A stretch of 11,489 nucleotides of DNA, taken from an uncultured Bacteroidota bacterium. Its GTDB lineage: Bacteria > Bacteroidota > Bacteroidia > Chitinophagales > Chitinophagaceae. Where the stretch lies: the NCBI GenBank assembly GCA_946479615.1, contig CAMLGR010000148.1, forward strand, positions 1 to 11,489, given 5' to 3'. Position numbers and translations under genes: made by a program. The notes below the pieces were generated by a model, which made no database searches, was not told where the DNA came from, and saw only the letters and a list, made by a program, of their open reading frames with translations. Each line of letters starts with the position of its first letter. Position 1 is the first letter of the stretch. Shown piece after piece: positions 5,386-11,489 of this stretch.

Positions 5386-7727
5386 TACAATATCCTCAGC
5401 TTCGCATAATTCAGCATGATCTTCTTCTCCCCGTTATGCTCGAATTTTACGGTCGCAATAGGATTATGTGCGGCTCCTTCCATTTTTATGACTTCTCCAA
5501 AACCAAATTTCTGGTGTTCCACTTTCTGGCCTGCCTGCAAAGCAGAGGTATCGCTTGGTTTAAAATCTTCGGAAGGAACATGCTCGGTTACTTTCTGTAT
5601 GTTGACTTTCGGTGCCAGGTAAGTTGGTGTTGACTGTTTGGAGGGCGGTGCACCGTATCTTTTCTCCGCTTCTTTTACTTCATTATTACCATAACCGCCA
5701 CGCATCCTGTCAAACGCAGATCCCGACGACCAGTTACTGCCCTGGTTCTTTGCACCACCACCGGCGAAACTGCGATCGAGGTTATCAGCCGGTATTTCAT
5801 CTATAAAACGACTGGGTTCATTTTGTACAAGATTTCCAAAACGGTAACGCGAGTTGGCATAAGTGATCCATAATTTTTTCTTCGCTCTTGTGATGACCAC
5901 ATAGAATAAACGGCGCTCTTCTTCCAGTTCTTCCCTGGTATTAATGCTCATGGCATTGGGGAATAGCATTTCTTCCAGCCCTGCCGCAAACACCACACCG
6001 AATTCAAGTCCTTTGGCAGCATGGATCGTCATGAGTTTTACCGTATCGGCATTGGGATCTTTCTGATCGGAATCGGTAATCAAGGTGATCTGCTGCAGAT
6101 AGGCGCCAAGACTTTTATCTACCACTTCACCTTCTTCATTATCGGGGCTCTCCACCCATTCCTTGATAGAGTTTAATAATTCCTGTATGTTTTCATACCG
6201 CGCCAATCCTTCTGTACTCTTATCGTTAAAAAGCTCTTTGGTAATGTTTGTCTGCCGCCCCACATATGAAGCCACTTCATAGGCATTCTGTTTGGTCAAC
6301 ATACTGCTGAAGCTTTTCATCATGGTCACAAAATCCTGTAACACGGTAAGCGTACCGGCACGGAAACCATATTTGTCTGCTTCTTCCAGGATCTCCCACA
6401 TGGAAACGTTCTTCTCATTGGCAAATAATACCAGTTTATCGATAGAGGTCTTACCGATACCCCGTACCGGGTAGTTGATGATACGTTTCAATGCTTCTTC
6501 ATCTTTCGGGTTGACCAGCAGGCGCAGGTAAGCGACCAGGTCCTTTACTTCTTTGCGCTGGTAGAAACTAATACCCCCGTACATGGTATAAGCTATTCCC
6601 ATCCGGCGGAGTGCTTCTTCAAAAGCACGGCTTTGGGCATTGGTGCGGTAAAGAATAGCGAAATCCTTATTGGAAAAATGATTGCGTAGCTTTTGTTCCT
6701 GTATGGTATCCGCTACAAATTTCCCTTCGTCATTGTCCGTCATCGTGCGCACGAGTTTGATCTTTTCTCCCTCGGCATTTTCAGTAAATAATACTTTTTC
6801 GATCTGGCCCTTGTTATTCTTAATGACTTCATTGGCTACATTCAATATGCTTTTGGTGCTCCGATAGTTTTGTTCCAGCTTGATCACTTTCACATTATCA
6901 TAGTCATTCTGGAATTGCAGGATGTTCTGAATGGTAGCGCCGCGGAAACTGTAAATACTTTGTGCATCATCACCCACCACGCAGACATTTTCATGCATGG
7001 CGCCCAATAGTTTAATGATCTCGTACTGTGCCGGGTTGGTATCCTGGTACTCATCAATTAAGATATACCTGAATTTGCGTTGGTATTTGCTGAGGCTTTC
7101 GGGATTTGTTTTTAATAATTCATAAAATTTAAGCAGCAGGTCGTCAAAATCCATGGCGCCGTTCTTGAAACAACGTTTTACATACGCATCATAAATTTTG
7201 GCAATCGCCGGGCGGTTACTGCGCATGTCTTCCTGCTGGATATAATAATCAGTCGCATATTCAGCCGGACCTACCAGTGCATTTTTGGCCGAAGAGATCC
7301 GGTTGTATACGGTATTGGGCTTATAGTGTTTATCGTCCAGGTCCATTTCATTGATCACCGTTTTGACCACGCTTTTGGCATCATCGGTATCATAGATGGT
7401 AAAGTGGTTGGGATAACCTATCCGGTGCGCCTCTGCGCGTAGTATGCGGGCAAAAACGGAGTGGAAAGTGCCGATGTATAAATTCCGGGCCTCGTTATTA
7501 CCCAGGATCTTTTCCACCCGCTCCTTCATCTCTTTGGCGGCCTTATTGGTAAAGGTCAGGGCCAGTATGTTAAAGGAATCCACCCCGTTGGCCATCAGGT
7601 GGGCGATCCGTGTGGTCAGTACCTTGGTTTTTCCACTGCCCGCGCCGGCTACGATCATCAGAGGGCCATCTATATGTAGTACGGCTTCACGTTGTCTTTC
7701 ATTCAAATCCTTCAGGTAGTCTTGCAT
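5385..7727 (-). CDS. pcrA: UvrD/PcrA-type ATP-dependent DNA helicase (superfamily 1A)
   Basis: A 780-residue protein with all SF1A helicase motifs in order: Q-motif LNERQREAV (8-16), Walker A AGAGSGKT (27-34), motif Ia ALTFTNKAAKEM (56-67), motif Ib IGTFHSV (85-91), Walker B LIDEYQD (223-229), motif III GDDAQSIYSFRGA (252-264), motif IV LEQNYRS (284-290), motif V TIHAAKGLEF (567-576) and motif VI RRLFYVVITRAKK (605-617). A linker rich in Gly, Ser and Asn (about 652-690) leads to a C-terminal Tudor-like domain, VEHQKFGFGEVIKMEG (736-751), typical of PcrA/UvrD. These helicases translocate 3' to 5' on single-stranded DNA and act in nucleotide-excision and mismatch repair, in displacing RecA, and at stalled RNA polymerase. 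Length is slightly above the usual 720-760 residues. The gene is monocistronic here, convergent with the LytTR gene and divergent from the YtxH gene. Confidence 0.97.
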   Translation of the reverse strand: MQDYLKDLNERQREAVLHIDGPLMIVAGAGSGKTKVLTTRIAHLMANGVDSFNILALTFTNKAAKEMKERVEKILGNNEARNLYIGTFHSVFARILRAEAHRIGYPNHFTIYDTDDAKSVVKTVINEMDLDDKHYKPNTVYNRISSAKNALVGPAEYATDYYIQQEDMRSNRPAIAKIYDAYVKRCFKNGAMDFDDLLLKFYELLKTNPESLSKYQRKFRYILIDEYQDTNPAQYEIIKLLGAMHENVCVVGDDAQSIYSFRGATIQNILQFQNDYDNVKVIKLEQNYRSTKSILNVANEVIKNNKGQIEKVLFTENAEGEKIKLVRTMTDNDEGKFVADTIQEQKLRNHFSNKDFAILYRTNAQSRAFEEALRRMGIAYTMYGGISFYQRKEVKDLVAYLRLLVNPKDEEALKRIINYPVRGIGKTSIDKLVLFANEKNVSMWEILEEADKYGFRAGTLTVLQDFVTMMKSFSSMLTKQNAYEVASYVGRQTNITKELFNDKSTEGLARYENIQELLNSIKEWVESPDNEEGEVVDKSLGAYLQQITLITDSDQKDPNADTVKLMTIHAAKGLEFGVVFAAGLEEMLFPNAMSINTREELEEERRLFYVVITRAKKKLWITYANSRYRFGNLVQNEPSRFIDEIPADNLDRSFAGGGAKNQGSNWSSGSAFDRMRGGYGNNEVKEAEKRYGAPPSKQSTPTYLAPKVNIQKVTEHVPSEDFKPSDTSALQAGQKVEHQKFGFGEVIKMEGAAHNPIATVKFEHNGEKKIMLNYAKLRIL

Positions 7728-7827
7728 AACGCGAATTTACGACATGGAGAAGTGAGGTGGAAAGTCTGGCCTGATATTTATATTATTTGGGTGTAACCTT
7801 ATTTTTCCAACAAATAAACCGTGTAGT

Positions 7828-8052
7828 ATGAATAAATTATTGACAGGACTGGCTATTGGGGTAGCTATAGGTATTTTAATAGCCCCTGATAAGGGATCCG
7901 AAACCCGCAAAAAAATTGCTGAGAAAGGGAAAGACCTGAAAGATATGTTCAGTGATTTCGTAGATAGCTTGGCCGATAAAATTGATTCTCTCAGGGGTGA
8001 GGCAGAGGACCTGGTAGAAAAAACAGCCAAGACCGAACCTTATTCTGCATAA
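7828..8052 (+). CDS. YtxH domain-containing protein
   Basis: A 74-residue protein. An N-terminal hydrophobic, glycine-rich helix (about 5-20) ends in IAPDKGSETRKKI, the hallmark of the YtxH family (GxxxGILxAPxxGxxTRKKI). A charged amphipathic helix follows (about 27-66), rich in Lys, Asp and Glu. Family members are small membrane-associated proteins, often linked to general stress, with no known biochemical activity. The 100 bases shared with the divergent helicase gene contain TATTATTTGG (7781-7790), which resembles a -7 element with one extra base; no convincing -33 element is visible. The hairpin at 8081-8130 terminates the gene. Confidence 0.85.
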   Translation: MNKLLTGLAIGVAIGILIAPDKGSETRKKIAEKGKDLKDMFSDFVDSLADKIDSLRGEAEDLVEKTAKTEPYSA

Positions 8053-8080
8053 AGGATATACCTATCTTATGTAAAGTACT

Positions 8081-8130
8081 AAAAAGGGAATATTTTGTTC
8101 TGCCCTGAACAGAATATTCCCCTTTTTATT
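8081..8130. terminator. Bidirectional intrinsic terminator between convergent small genes
   Basis: AAAAAGGGAATATTTTGTTC (8081-8100) pairs with GAACAGAATATTCCCCTTTTT (8108-8128, one bulged C and one G-T pair) around TGCCCT (8101-8107 region). On the + strand the stem ends in a T-rich tract (CCCCTTTTTATT). On the - strand it also ends in TTTTT. It lies about 28 bases after the YtxH stop and 27 bases after the stop of the minus-strand gene, so it serves both. Confidence 0.85.
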
Positions 8131-8156
8131 ACCTCTTATTAAAAAATGAAACTTAT

Positions 8157-8351
8157 TTAAGTTGCTTTGTCTCTTGTATTTTGAATAAGACCAATACCCG
8201 CAAAAAAGAATACAGCACCTAACACCCCGAAAGTGATGATCTGTTTAATATTATAAGTACCGCTACCTCCTTTCAGAAAATTGATCCCTGCCAGCACCAG
8301 CCCAAGTATTCCGAGTATCGTTAAAATAATTCCGAAGGTTCTTTTTTCCAT
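8157..8351 (-). CDS. Small two-helix membrane protein of unknown function
   Basis: A 64-residue protein starting at the ATG at 8349-8351 (MEKRTFGIIL). It has two hydrophobic segments (about 6-25 and 36-56), the first ending in GINFLKGG, and a charged tail QNTRDKAT. The open frame continues upstream to 8594. That extension is unlikely to be coding: its translation is Cys/His/Phe-rich and unlike a signal or domain, and it runs through a probable terminator at 8414-8447. The short form looks like a small membrane protein type I have seen in Bacteroidota, but I know no function. It is convergent with the YtxH gene and shares its terminator. Confidence 0.7.
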   Translation of the reverse strand: MEKRTFGIILTILGILGLVLAGINFLKGGSGTYNIKQIITFGVLGAVFFFAGIGLIQNTRDKAT

Positions 8352-8413
8352 GGCCACATATTTACTGAAAGAGGTACAAAACATATGCCCATGATAACTC
8401 ACCCGTAAAGGCA

Positions 8414-8447
8414 TAAAAAAAGGGCCCGAATAAAAATCCAGCCCTTT
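8414..8447 (-). terminator. Intrinsic terminator on the minus strand, upstream of the 64-residue gene
   Basis: Read on the minus strand, AAAGGGC (8447-8441) pairs with GCCCTTT (8425-8419) around a 15-base loop, and the T-run extends to seven T residues (8421-8415). The form is canonical for the minus strand only. No convincing gene ends just upstream of it on that strand, so it either ends an unannotated short RNA or acts as an attenuator for the gene starting 63 bases downstream. Confidence 0.6.
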
Positions 8448-8673
8448 AATAAAATCCAATATCCAATGAAAAACTATAGAATATATTTCAAAAGGTATGC
8501 CAGCATCTGTTAAACACAGTATCATATTTCTGACATATATTTCCCCACCCGCATGTGTAAAACAAGAAACAGAAAAGGGCAAAGAATTACACACTTTTTT
8601 AATTCTAAGTAGAACCCCCTATCAAACACTGCGGTAAACAGCCACATTTAAAAGCCTGTTAAAGCGACATATT

Positions 8674-8718
8674 AAAACGATCAAAACGGTCACTGATTAC
8701 GTTGTTATATAATAACAA
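8674..8718. promoter_or_regulatory. Tandem nonamer and palindrome before the S8 peptidase gene
   Basis: AAAACGATC (8674-8682) is followed directly by AAAACGGTC (8683-8691), a head-to-tail repeat with one difference. Eleven bases on, TTGTTAT-ATA-ATAACAA (8702-8718) is a perfect palindrome with 7-bp arms, ending 10 bases before the ATG at 8729. It could be an operator, or a 5' leader hairpin that would affect translation. Both are inference from form and position. Confidence 0.3.
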
Positions 8719-8728
8719 TTCGCGTACC

Positions 8729-9919
8729 ATGCATCCTAAAAAACCAATTTTTGTAATCGCCGCCAGTCTTCTGTTGCTGGTTGGTTGTAAAAAGCAAGAC
8801 AATTCCCCTGATAGTTCCAACAATAACCCCGCAACTCCTGATGACTGTATACAGGGGAGTTCAACCGGTGATGGAGATATCATCCCGGGAAAATATATTG
8901 TTGTGTACAAAGGCGGCGCTGTGAATGCAAAATCGATCAGCGCACAAAAGATGGTTGAGGTCAACCAGGATGCATTGTCCCGTAATAATATTCCCGCAAC
9001 AGCACTCACAAAAAGTTTTGCCGGCGAAACAGCCGGGTTCGTTGCTGATCTGTCTGATGATGAAGTAAGCAAGCTGAAAACCGATCCTGCTATAGATATC
9101 GTTGAACCCGACAGAATCATTTCGCTGGGAACCTGTTTTACCGTGGTAGAGCCACGTCTTATTACCTGGAATATCAGCCGGGTCGGTTATGGTGATGGTA
9201 CCGGTAAAAAAGCATGGATCATCGATACCGGCATCGACTTTACTCACCCTGATCTTACGGTTGATGTAGCAAAAAGCAAATCATTTCTTACCGGTGTAAC
9301 ATCGGCAGCCGACGAGAACGGACATGGTACCCATGTCGCCGGTATCATCGGTGCAAAGAATAATACGTTTGGTGTATTGGGAGTTGCTTCCGGCGCTACG
9401 CTTATTTCCCTGCGTGTATTGGATAAAGATGGAAAAGGAACCTTGTCGAATATCATACAGGCATTATCTTATGTCAGCGCTAATGCCGCTGCAGGTGATG
9501 TAGTAAATATGAGTGTGGGCGATGATGATGGAATTTCGCAGGCATTGGATCAGCAGGTGCAGAATATTGCAGCGAAAGGAATTTATTTCGCGATTGCTGC
9601 CGGCAATGATCATGATCTTGCTAATAAATTCTCCCCGGGTCGCGCAAGCGGACCTACTATTTTTACAGTATCCGCAATCGATAGCCTGGATCATTTCGCC
9701 AGCTTTTCCAATTACGGAAATGATGTGGTGGACTATGCAATGCCGGGTGTCAGGATCTTATCTACGTATATGGGAAACCGTTACGCCTATATGAGTGGCA
9801 CTTCTATGGCAGCGCCGCATATGGCCGGTATACTATTATTAAGAGGAAAGAATTTTACCCAATCAGGTGTGGCTAAAGAAGATCCCGATGGCACTCCTGA
9901 TCCGATAGCGCATTACTGA
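8729..9919 (+). CDS. Lipoprotein S8 family serine peptidase (subtilisin-like)
   Basis: A 396-residue protein from the ATG at 8729. A frame-extending TTG at 8702 is rejected because the ATG gives a proper lipoprotein signal (MHPKKPIFVI..LLLLVGC) with lipidation Cys20. After a low-complexity Asn/Asp/Ser/Pro spacer (about 21-48) comes an inhibitor-I9-like prodomain (about 53-130; PGKYIVVYKGG ... VSKLKTDPAIDIVEPD). The S8 catalytic domain follows with Asp166 in IIDTGID, His199 in NGHGTHVAG, oxyanion Asn293 in AAGND, and Ser359 in SGTSMAAPH. All triad residues are present, so an active secreted endopeptidase is expected, made as a self-inhibited precursor and anchored to a membrane. There is no C-terminal sorting or adhesion domain. 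The gene appears to stand alone: the next gene is convergent, across the long hairpin at 9927-10073. Confidence 0.95.
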   Translation: MHPKKPIFVIAASLLLLVGCKKQDNSPDSSNNNPATPDDCIQGSSTGDGDIIPGKYIVVYKGGAVNAKSISAQKMVEVNQDALSRNNIPATALTKSFAGETAGFVADLSDDEVSKLKTDPAIDIVEPDRIISLGTCFTVVEPRLITWNISRVGYGDGTGKKAWIIDTGIDFTHPDLTVDVAKSKSFLTGVTSAADENGHGTHVAGIIGAKNNTFGVLGVASGATLISLRVLDKDGKGTLSNIIQALSYVSANAAAGDVVNMSVGDDDGISQALDQQVQNIAAKGIYFAIAAGNDHDLANKFSPGRASGPTIFTVSAIDSLDHFASFSNYGNDVVDYAMPGVRILSTYMGNRYAYMSGTSMAAPHMAGILLLRGKNFTQSGVAKEDPDGTPDPIAHY

Positions 9920-9926
9920 ATGATGC

Positions 9927-10073
9927 AATGGAACACGGATGCCACGGATGCACGGATATAAATGGATTTTTTTCAGTTCTATAAAAACAATTTGCCTGCA
10001 ACTTTATTAAAGGCGGGTTATTTTATAAGAAATCCATTTTGTATCCGTGCATCCGTGGCATCCGTGTTCCATT
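9927..10073. repeat. Long inverted repeat, perfect 32-bp outer arms (CACGGAT family)
   Basis: Bases 9927-9958 are the exact reverse complement of 10042-10073. Pairing continues inward with one G-T pair and one bulged base (9959-9969 with 10030-10041). Shorter nested complements follow: TATAAAA at 9980-9986 with TTTTATA at 10021-10027, and GCCT at 9994-9997 with AGGC at 10011-10014. The whole 147 bases can thus fold as one long interrupted stem. Each outer arm holds three CACGGAT words. The element starts 7 bases after the S8 stop and ends 23 bases before the kinase stop, between two convergent genes, and probably terminates both. Confidence 0.93.
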
Positions 10074-10096
10074 CTCCCTCTTTTATAACTGTTCTT

Positions 10097-11489
10097 TTAA
10101 ATAGAATACAGTGGCACATTAATGTACAGGGAAACACCCTTGCCTTCTTCCGGTTTATATTCATAATCGTTACTAAGTGTCCGCACACGGTTCAGCATAC
10201 TTTGCAAACCAATGCCTCCCTGTTTTTTTACTTTATCAGGATTAAACCCTTTGCCATTATCAGCTATCCTGATCTCCGCATATCTTGTACCATAGCGTAT
10301 ATAAATAGTGATGTCAGTAGCGCCGGAATGTTTTTCACTGTTATGAATAAATTCCTGGATCACCCTGTATAAATTATTGGAAACATTAGGCAGTAATTCT
10401 TTTTCTTTTCCTACTACAGTCAGATTGTATTTGATCTTATCAACGCGGTTCAGCCGGCTGATCACGGCTTTGATCCCTTTTAAAAATCCACTGTTCAATA
10501 GATCCACCGGCATCAGGTCATGCGATACTTTGCGGGCGATAGAAAGCGTTTCGGATACCAGTCCTTTTGTTTCGGCAATAAACTCACCGATAGCCGGATC
10601 GTTTTCTTTCAGCATTTTCTGAATGGTATCGATAGAAAGATGCACGGTCGCCAGGTGCTGGCAAACCCCATCGTGCAGATCGGCCGCTATCCGGTCTCTT
10701 TCCTTTACTTCCGCTTCTGCAATCGCATTCGATACCAGTTGATTGACTTCCTTCAATCCCGTTATGTCCTGGATGATGAAAATAAGAGAAGAAGGTTTGT
10801 TGGGATAATCCACTCTCTTCACAGTGGTATTATAATAAATACTCTTTTTTTGTTTGCCGGCTCCTTTCATTTCAAAGTTGACAGCCTTGCCGGAGCTGAT
10901 AGCCAGGTCGATCTTTTGCTGAAGAATATGATGGGCTTTGGCATAGAAGATACCAGCTACTTTTTCTCCCACCCTTTTCTTTTCCCTTCCGTTTATATAC
11001 TGGATAGTGCCAGTGGTAGACGCTTTGATGATCAGTACCGGTGCGGAATCCGCAATGGAACGTAATTCTCTTTCCTTATTGAGTACTTCTGTTTCTTTCT
11101 TTTTCAGAACAGATATGTCCTGCGTGGTGCCGAAGATAATGTCCTTGCCCACATGCTTGTTCATCCCCGAAAAAGTGGTCTGTAGCGTTCTTATTTTACC
11201 GGAACCGGTCCTGATGCGGTATGTAACAGGATTATACCTGCCAAGCATTGCATTTTTAAAGGCGAGTAATACATCGGGGTAGTCTTCTTCAAAAATGAAT
11301 TTACATTCTTCATTCCCTATTAAAGGCTCACATCCTTCTTCGGCTTCAAAAATATCCAGCAGTTGTGAACTCCAGCTCATCTTAAACGTCTTCCGGTTCA
11401 GTTCAAAGTAACCAAGACGTGCCACAGAAGAAGCGAGACGCAACAGTTCATTACGTTTCAGTACTAATTCAAGCGCAGAGCGGCTATTA
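10097..11489 (-). CDS. PAS-domain sensor histidine kinase, HisKA_3/NarL type (5' truncated)
   Basis: The frame runs from the stop at 10097 to the right edge with no stop, giving 463 visible residues; the true start lies outside. Counting from the first full codon, residues about 1-130 form a PAS domain with a C-terminal PAC-like segment (GKIRTLQTTF ... IIFGTTQDIS). A second PAS domain spans about 140-245 (SAPVLIIKA ... IIQDITGLKEV). The HisKA_3 dimerisation helix has ERDRIAADLHDGVCQHL with phosphoacceptor-type His272. The HATPase_c domain has QEFIHNSEKHS (Asn383), DNGKGF (410-415) and GGIGLQSM (424-431). No transmembrane segment is visible, so it may be a soluble sensor or have its membrane part upstream. 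Kinases of this class pair with NarL/LuxR-type response regulators. None is in the window, so the partner is encoded beyond the edge or elsewhere. Confidence 0.93.
   Translation of the reverse strand, partial: NSRSALELVLKRNELLRLASSVARLGYFELNRKTFKMSWSSQLLDIFEAEEGCEPLIGNEECKFIFEEDYPDVLLAFKNAMLGRYNPVTYRIRTGSGKIRTLQTTFSGMNKHVGKDIIFGTTQDISVLKKKETEVLNKERELRSIADSAPVLIIKASTTGTIQYINGREKKRVGEKVAGIFYAKAHHILQQKIDLAISSGKAVNFEMKGAGKQKKSIYYNTTVKRVDYPNKPSSLIFIIQDITGLKEVNQLVSNAIAEAEVKERDRIAADLHDGVCQHLATVHLSIDTIQKMLKENDPAIGEFIAETKGLVSETLSIARKVSHDLMPVDLLNSGFLKGIKAVISRLNRVDKIKYNLTVVGKEKELLPNVSNNLYRVIQEFIHNSEKHSGATDITIYIRYGTRYAEIRIADNGKGFNPDKVKKQGGIGLQSMLNRVRTLSNDYEYKPEEGKGVSLYINVPLYSI

Larger units (their letters stand above)
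8352..8728. other. Divergent intergenic region (377 bp) without a supported gene
   Basis: This separates the 64-residue membrane protein gene (-) from the S8 peptidase gene (+). It contains a minus-strand terminator (8414-8447), a weak hairpin AGAATTA/TAATTCT (8583-8606), a tandem nonamer AAAACGATC-AAAACGGTC (8674-8691), and a palindrome TTGTTAT-ATA-ATAACAA (8702-8718). A minus-strand open frame covers 8352-8594 but has no coding character. The segment from about 8600 down to 8414 on the minus strand could be a short RNA or a leader that ends at the terminator. Confidence 0.6.

Noticed and set aside
8352..8594. Minus-strand extension of the 64-residue membrane protein to 145 residues
   Set aside because: The extension reads through a strong terminator hairpin, has an uneven Cys/His/Phe-rich composition and no recognisable domain; the ATG at 8351 gives a clean small membrane protein.
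8702..8728. Upstream TTG start for the S8 peptidase
   Set aside because: It would add nine polar residues before a well-formed lipoprotein signal, and the codon lies inside a palindrome; the ATG at 8729 is preferred.
9962..11282. Plus-strand open frames opposite the PAS histidine kinase
   Set aside because: They are antisense to a gene with clear domain motifs throughout, and their translations are Phe/Ser/Ile-rich with no domain pattern.
11441..11443. TTG at the start of the 448-residue frame as the kinase start
   Set aside because: The frame stays open to the window edge and the upstream residues (ALELVLKRNELL) continue a typical helix leading into the PAS domain, so the gene is truncated by the window.

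Overview
The window looks like chromosomal DNA from a Bacteroidota bacterium, most likely in or near the family Chitinophagaceae. The evidence is the moderate-to-low GC content, the near absence of Shine-Dalgarno sites, LytS/LytTR-type signalling, a Bacteroidota-style RAYT transposase, and small secreted or membrane proteins of a type I associate with Chitinophaga-like genomes. The family placement rests on recognition by eye, not on a search.

Layout, left to right. (1) The C-terminal part of a MerC-domain membrane protein (+), then a long perfect inverted repeat, then a secreted NTF2-like/DUF4440 protein (+). (2) A minus-strand pair: a membrane-anchored GH25 lysozyme and a 74-residue two-helix membrane protein. 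(3) A RAYT (TnpA_REP) transposase gene (-), flanked by small hairpins and by a single arm of a repeat that occurs as a full hairpin 3.4 kb away. (4) A small secreted protein (+) and a LytS-type histidine kinase plus LytTR response regulator (+, overlapping by 8 bp). The secreted-protein gene and the kinase gene share a GTCGAC-centred, operator-like element. (5) A second long hairpin, which fills the gap between the regulator and the convergent UvrD/PcrA helicase gene (-). (6) A YtxH protein (+) and a 64-residue membrane protein (-), which converge on a bidirectional terminator. (7) A 377-bp divergent intergenic region containing a minus-strand terminator and a palindrome. (8) A lipoprotein subtilase (S8, +), a third long hairpin, and a convergent PAS/HisKA_3 histidine kinase (-) that runs off the right edge.

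The genes are mostly ordinary core or accessory functions. The probable functional unit is the secreted 117-residue protein with the LytS/LytTR pair. The most unusual content is non-coding: three unrelated long perfect inverted repeats (arms of 41, 38 and 32 bp). Each arm is built from a reiterated seven-base word (CTATGTG, AATAAGG, CACGGAT), and each repeat sits just outside stop codons. A half copy of one lies beside the RAYT gene. I see no tRNA, rRNA, CRISPR array, complete insertion sequence or prophage.
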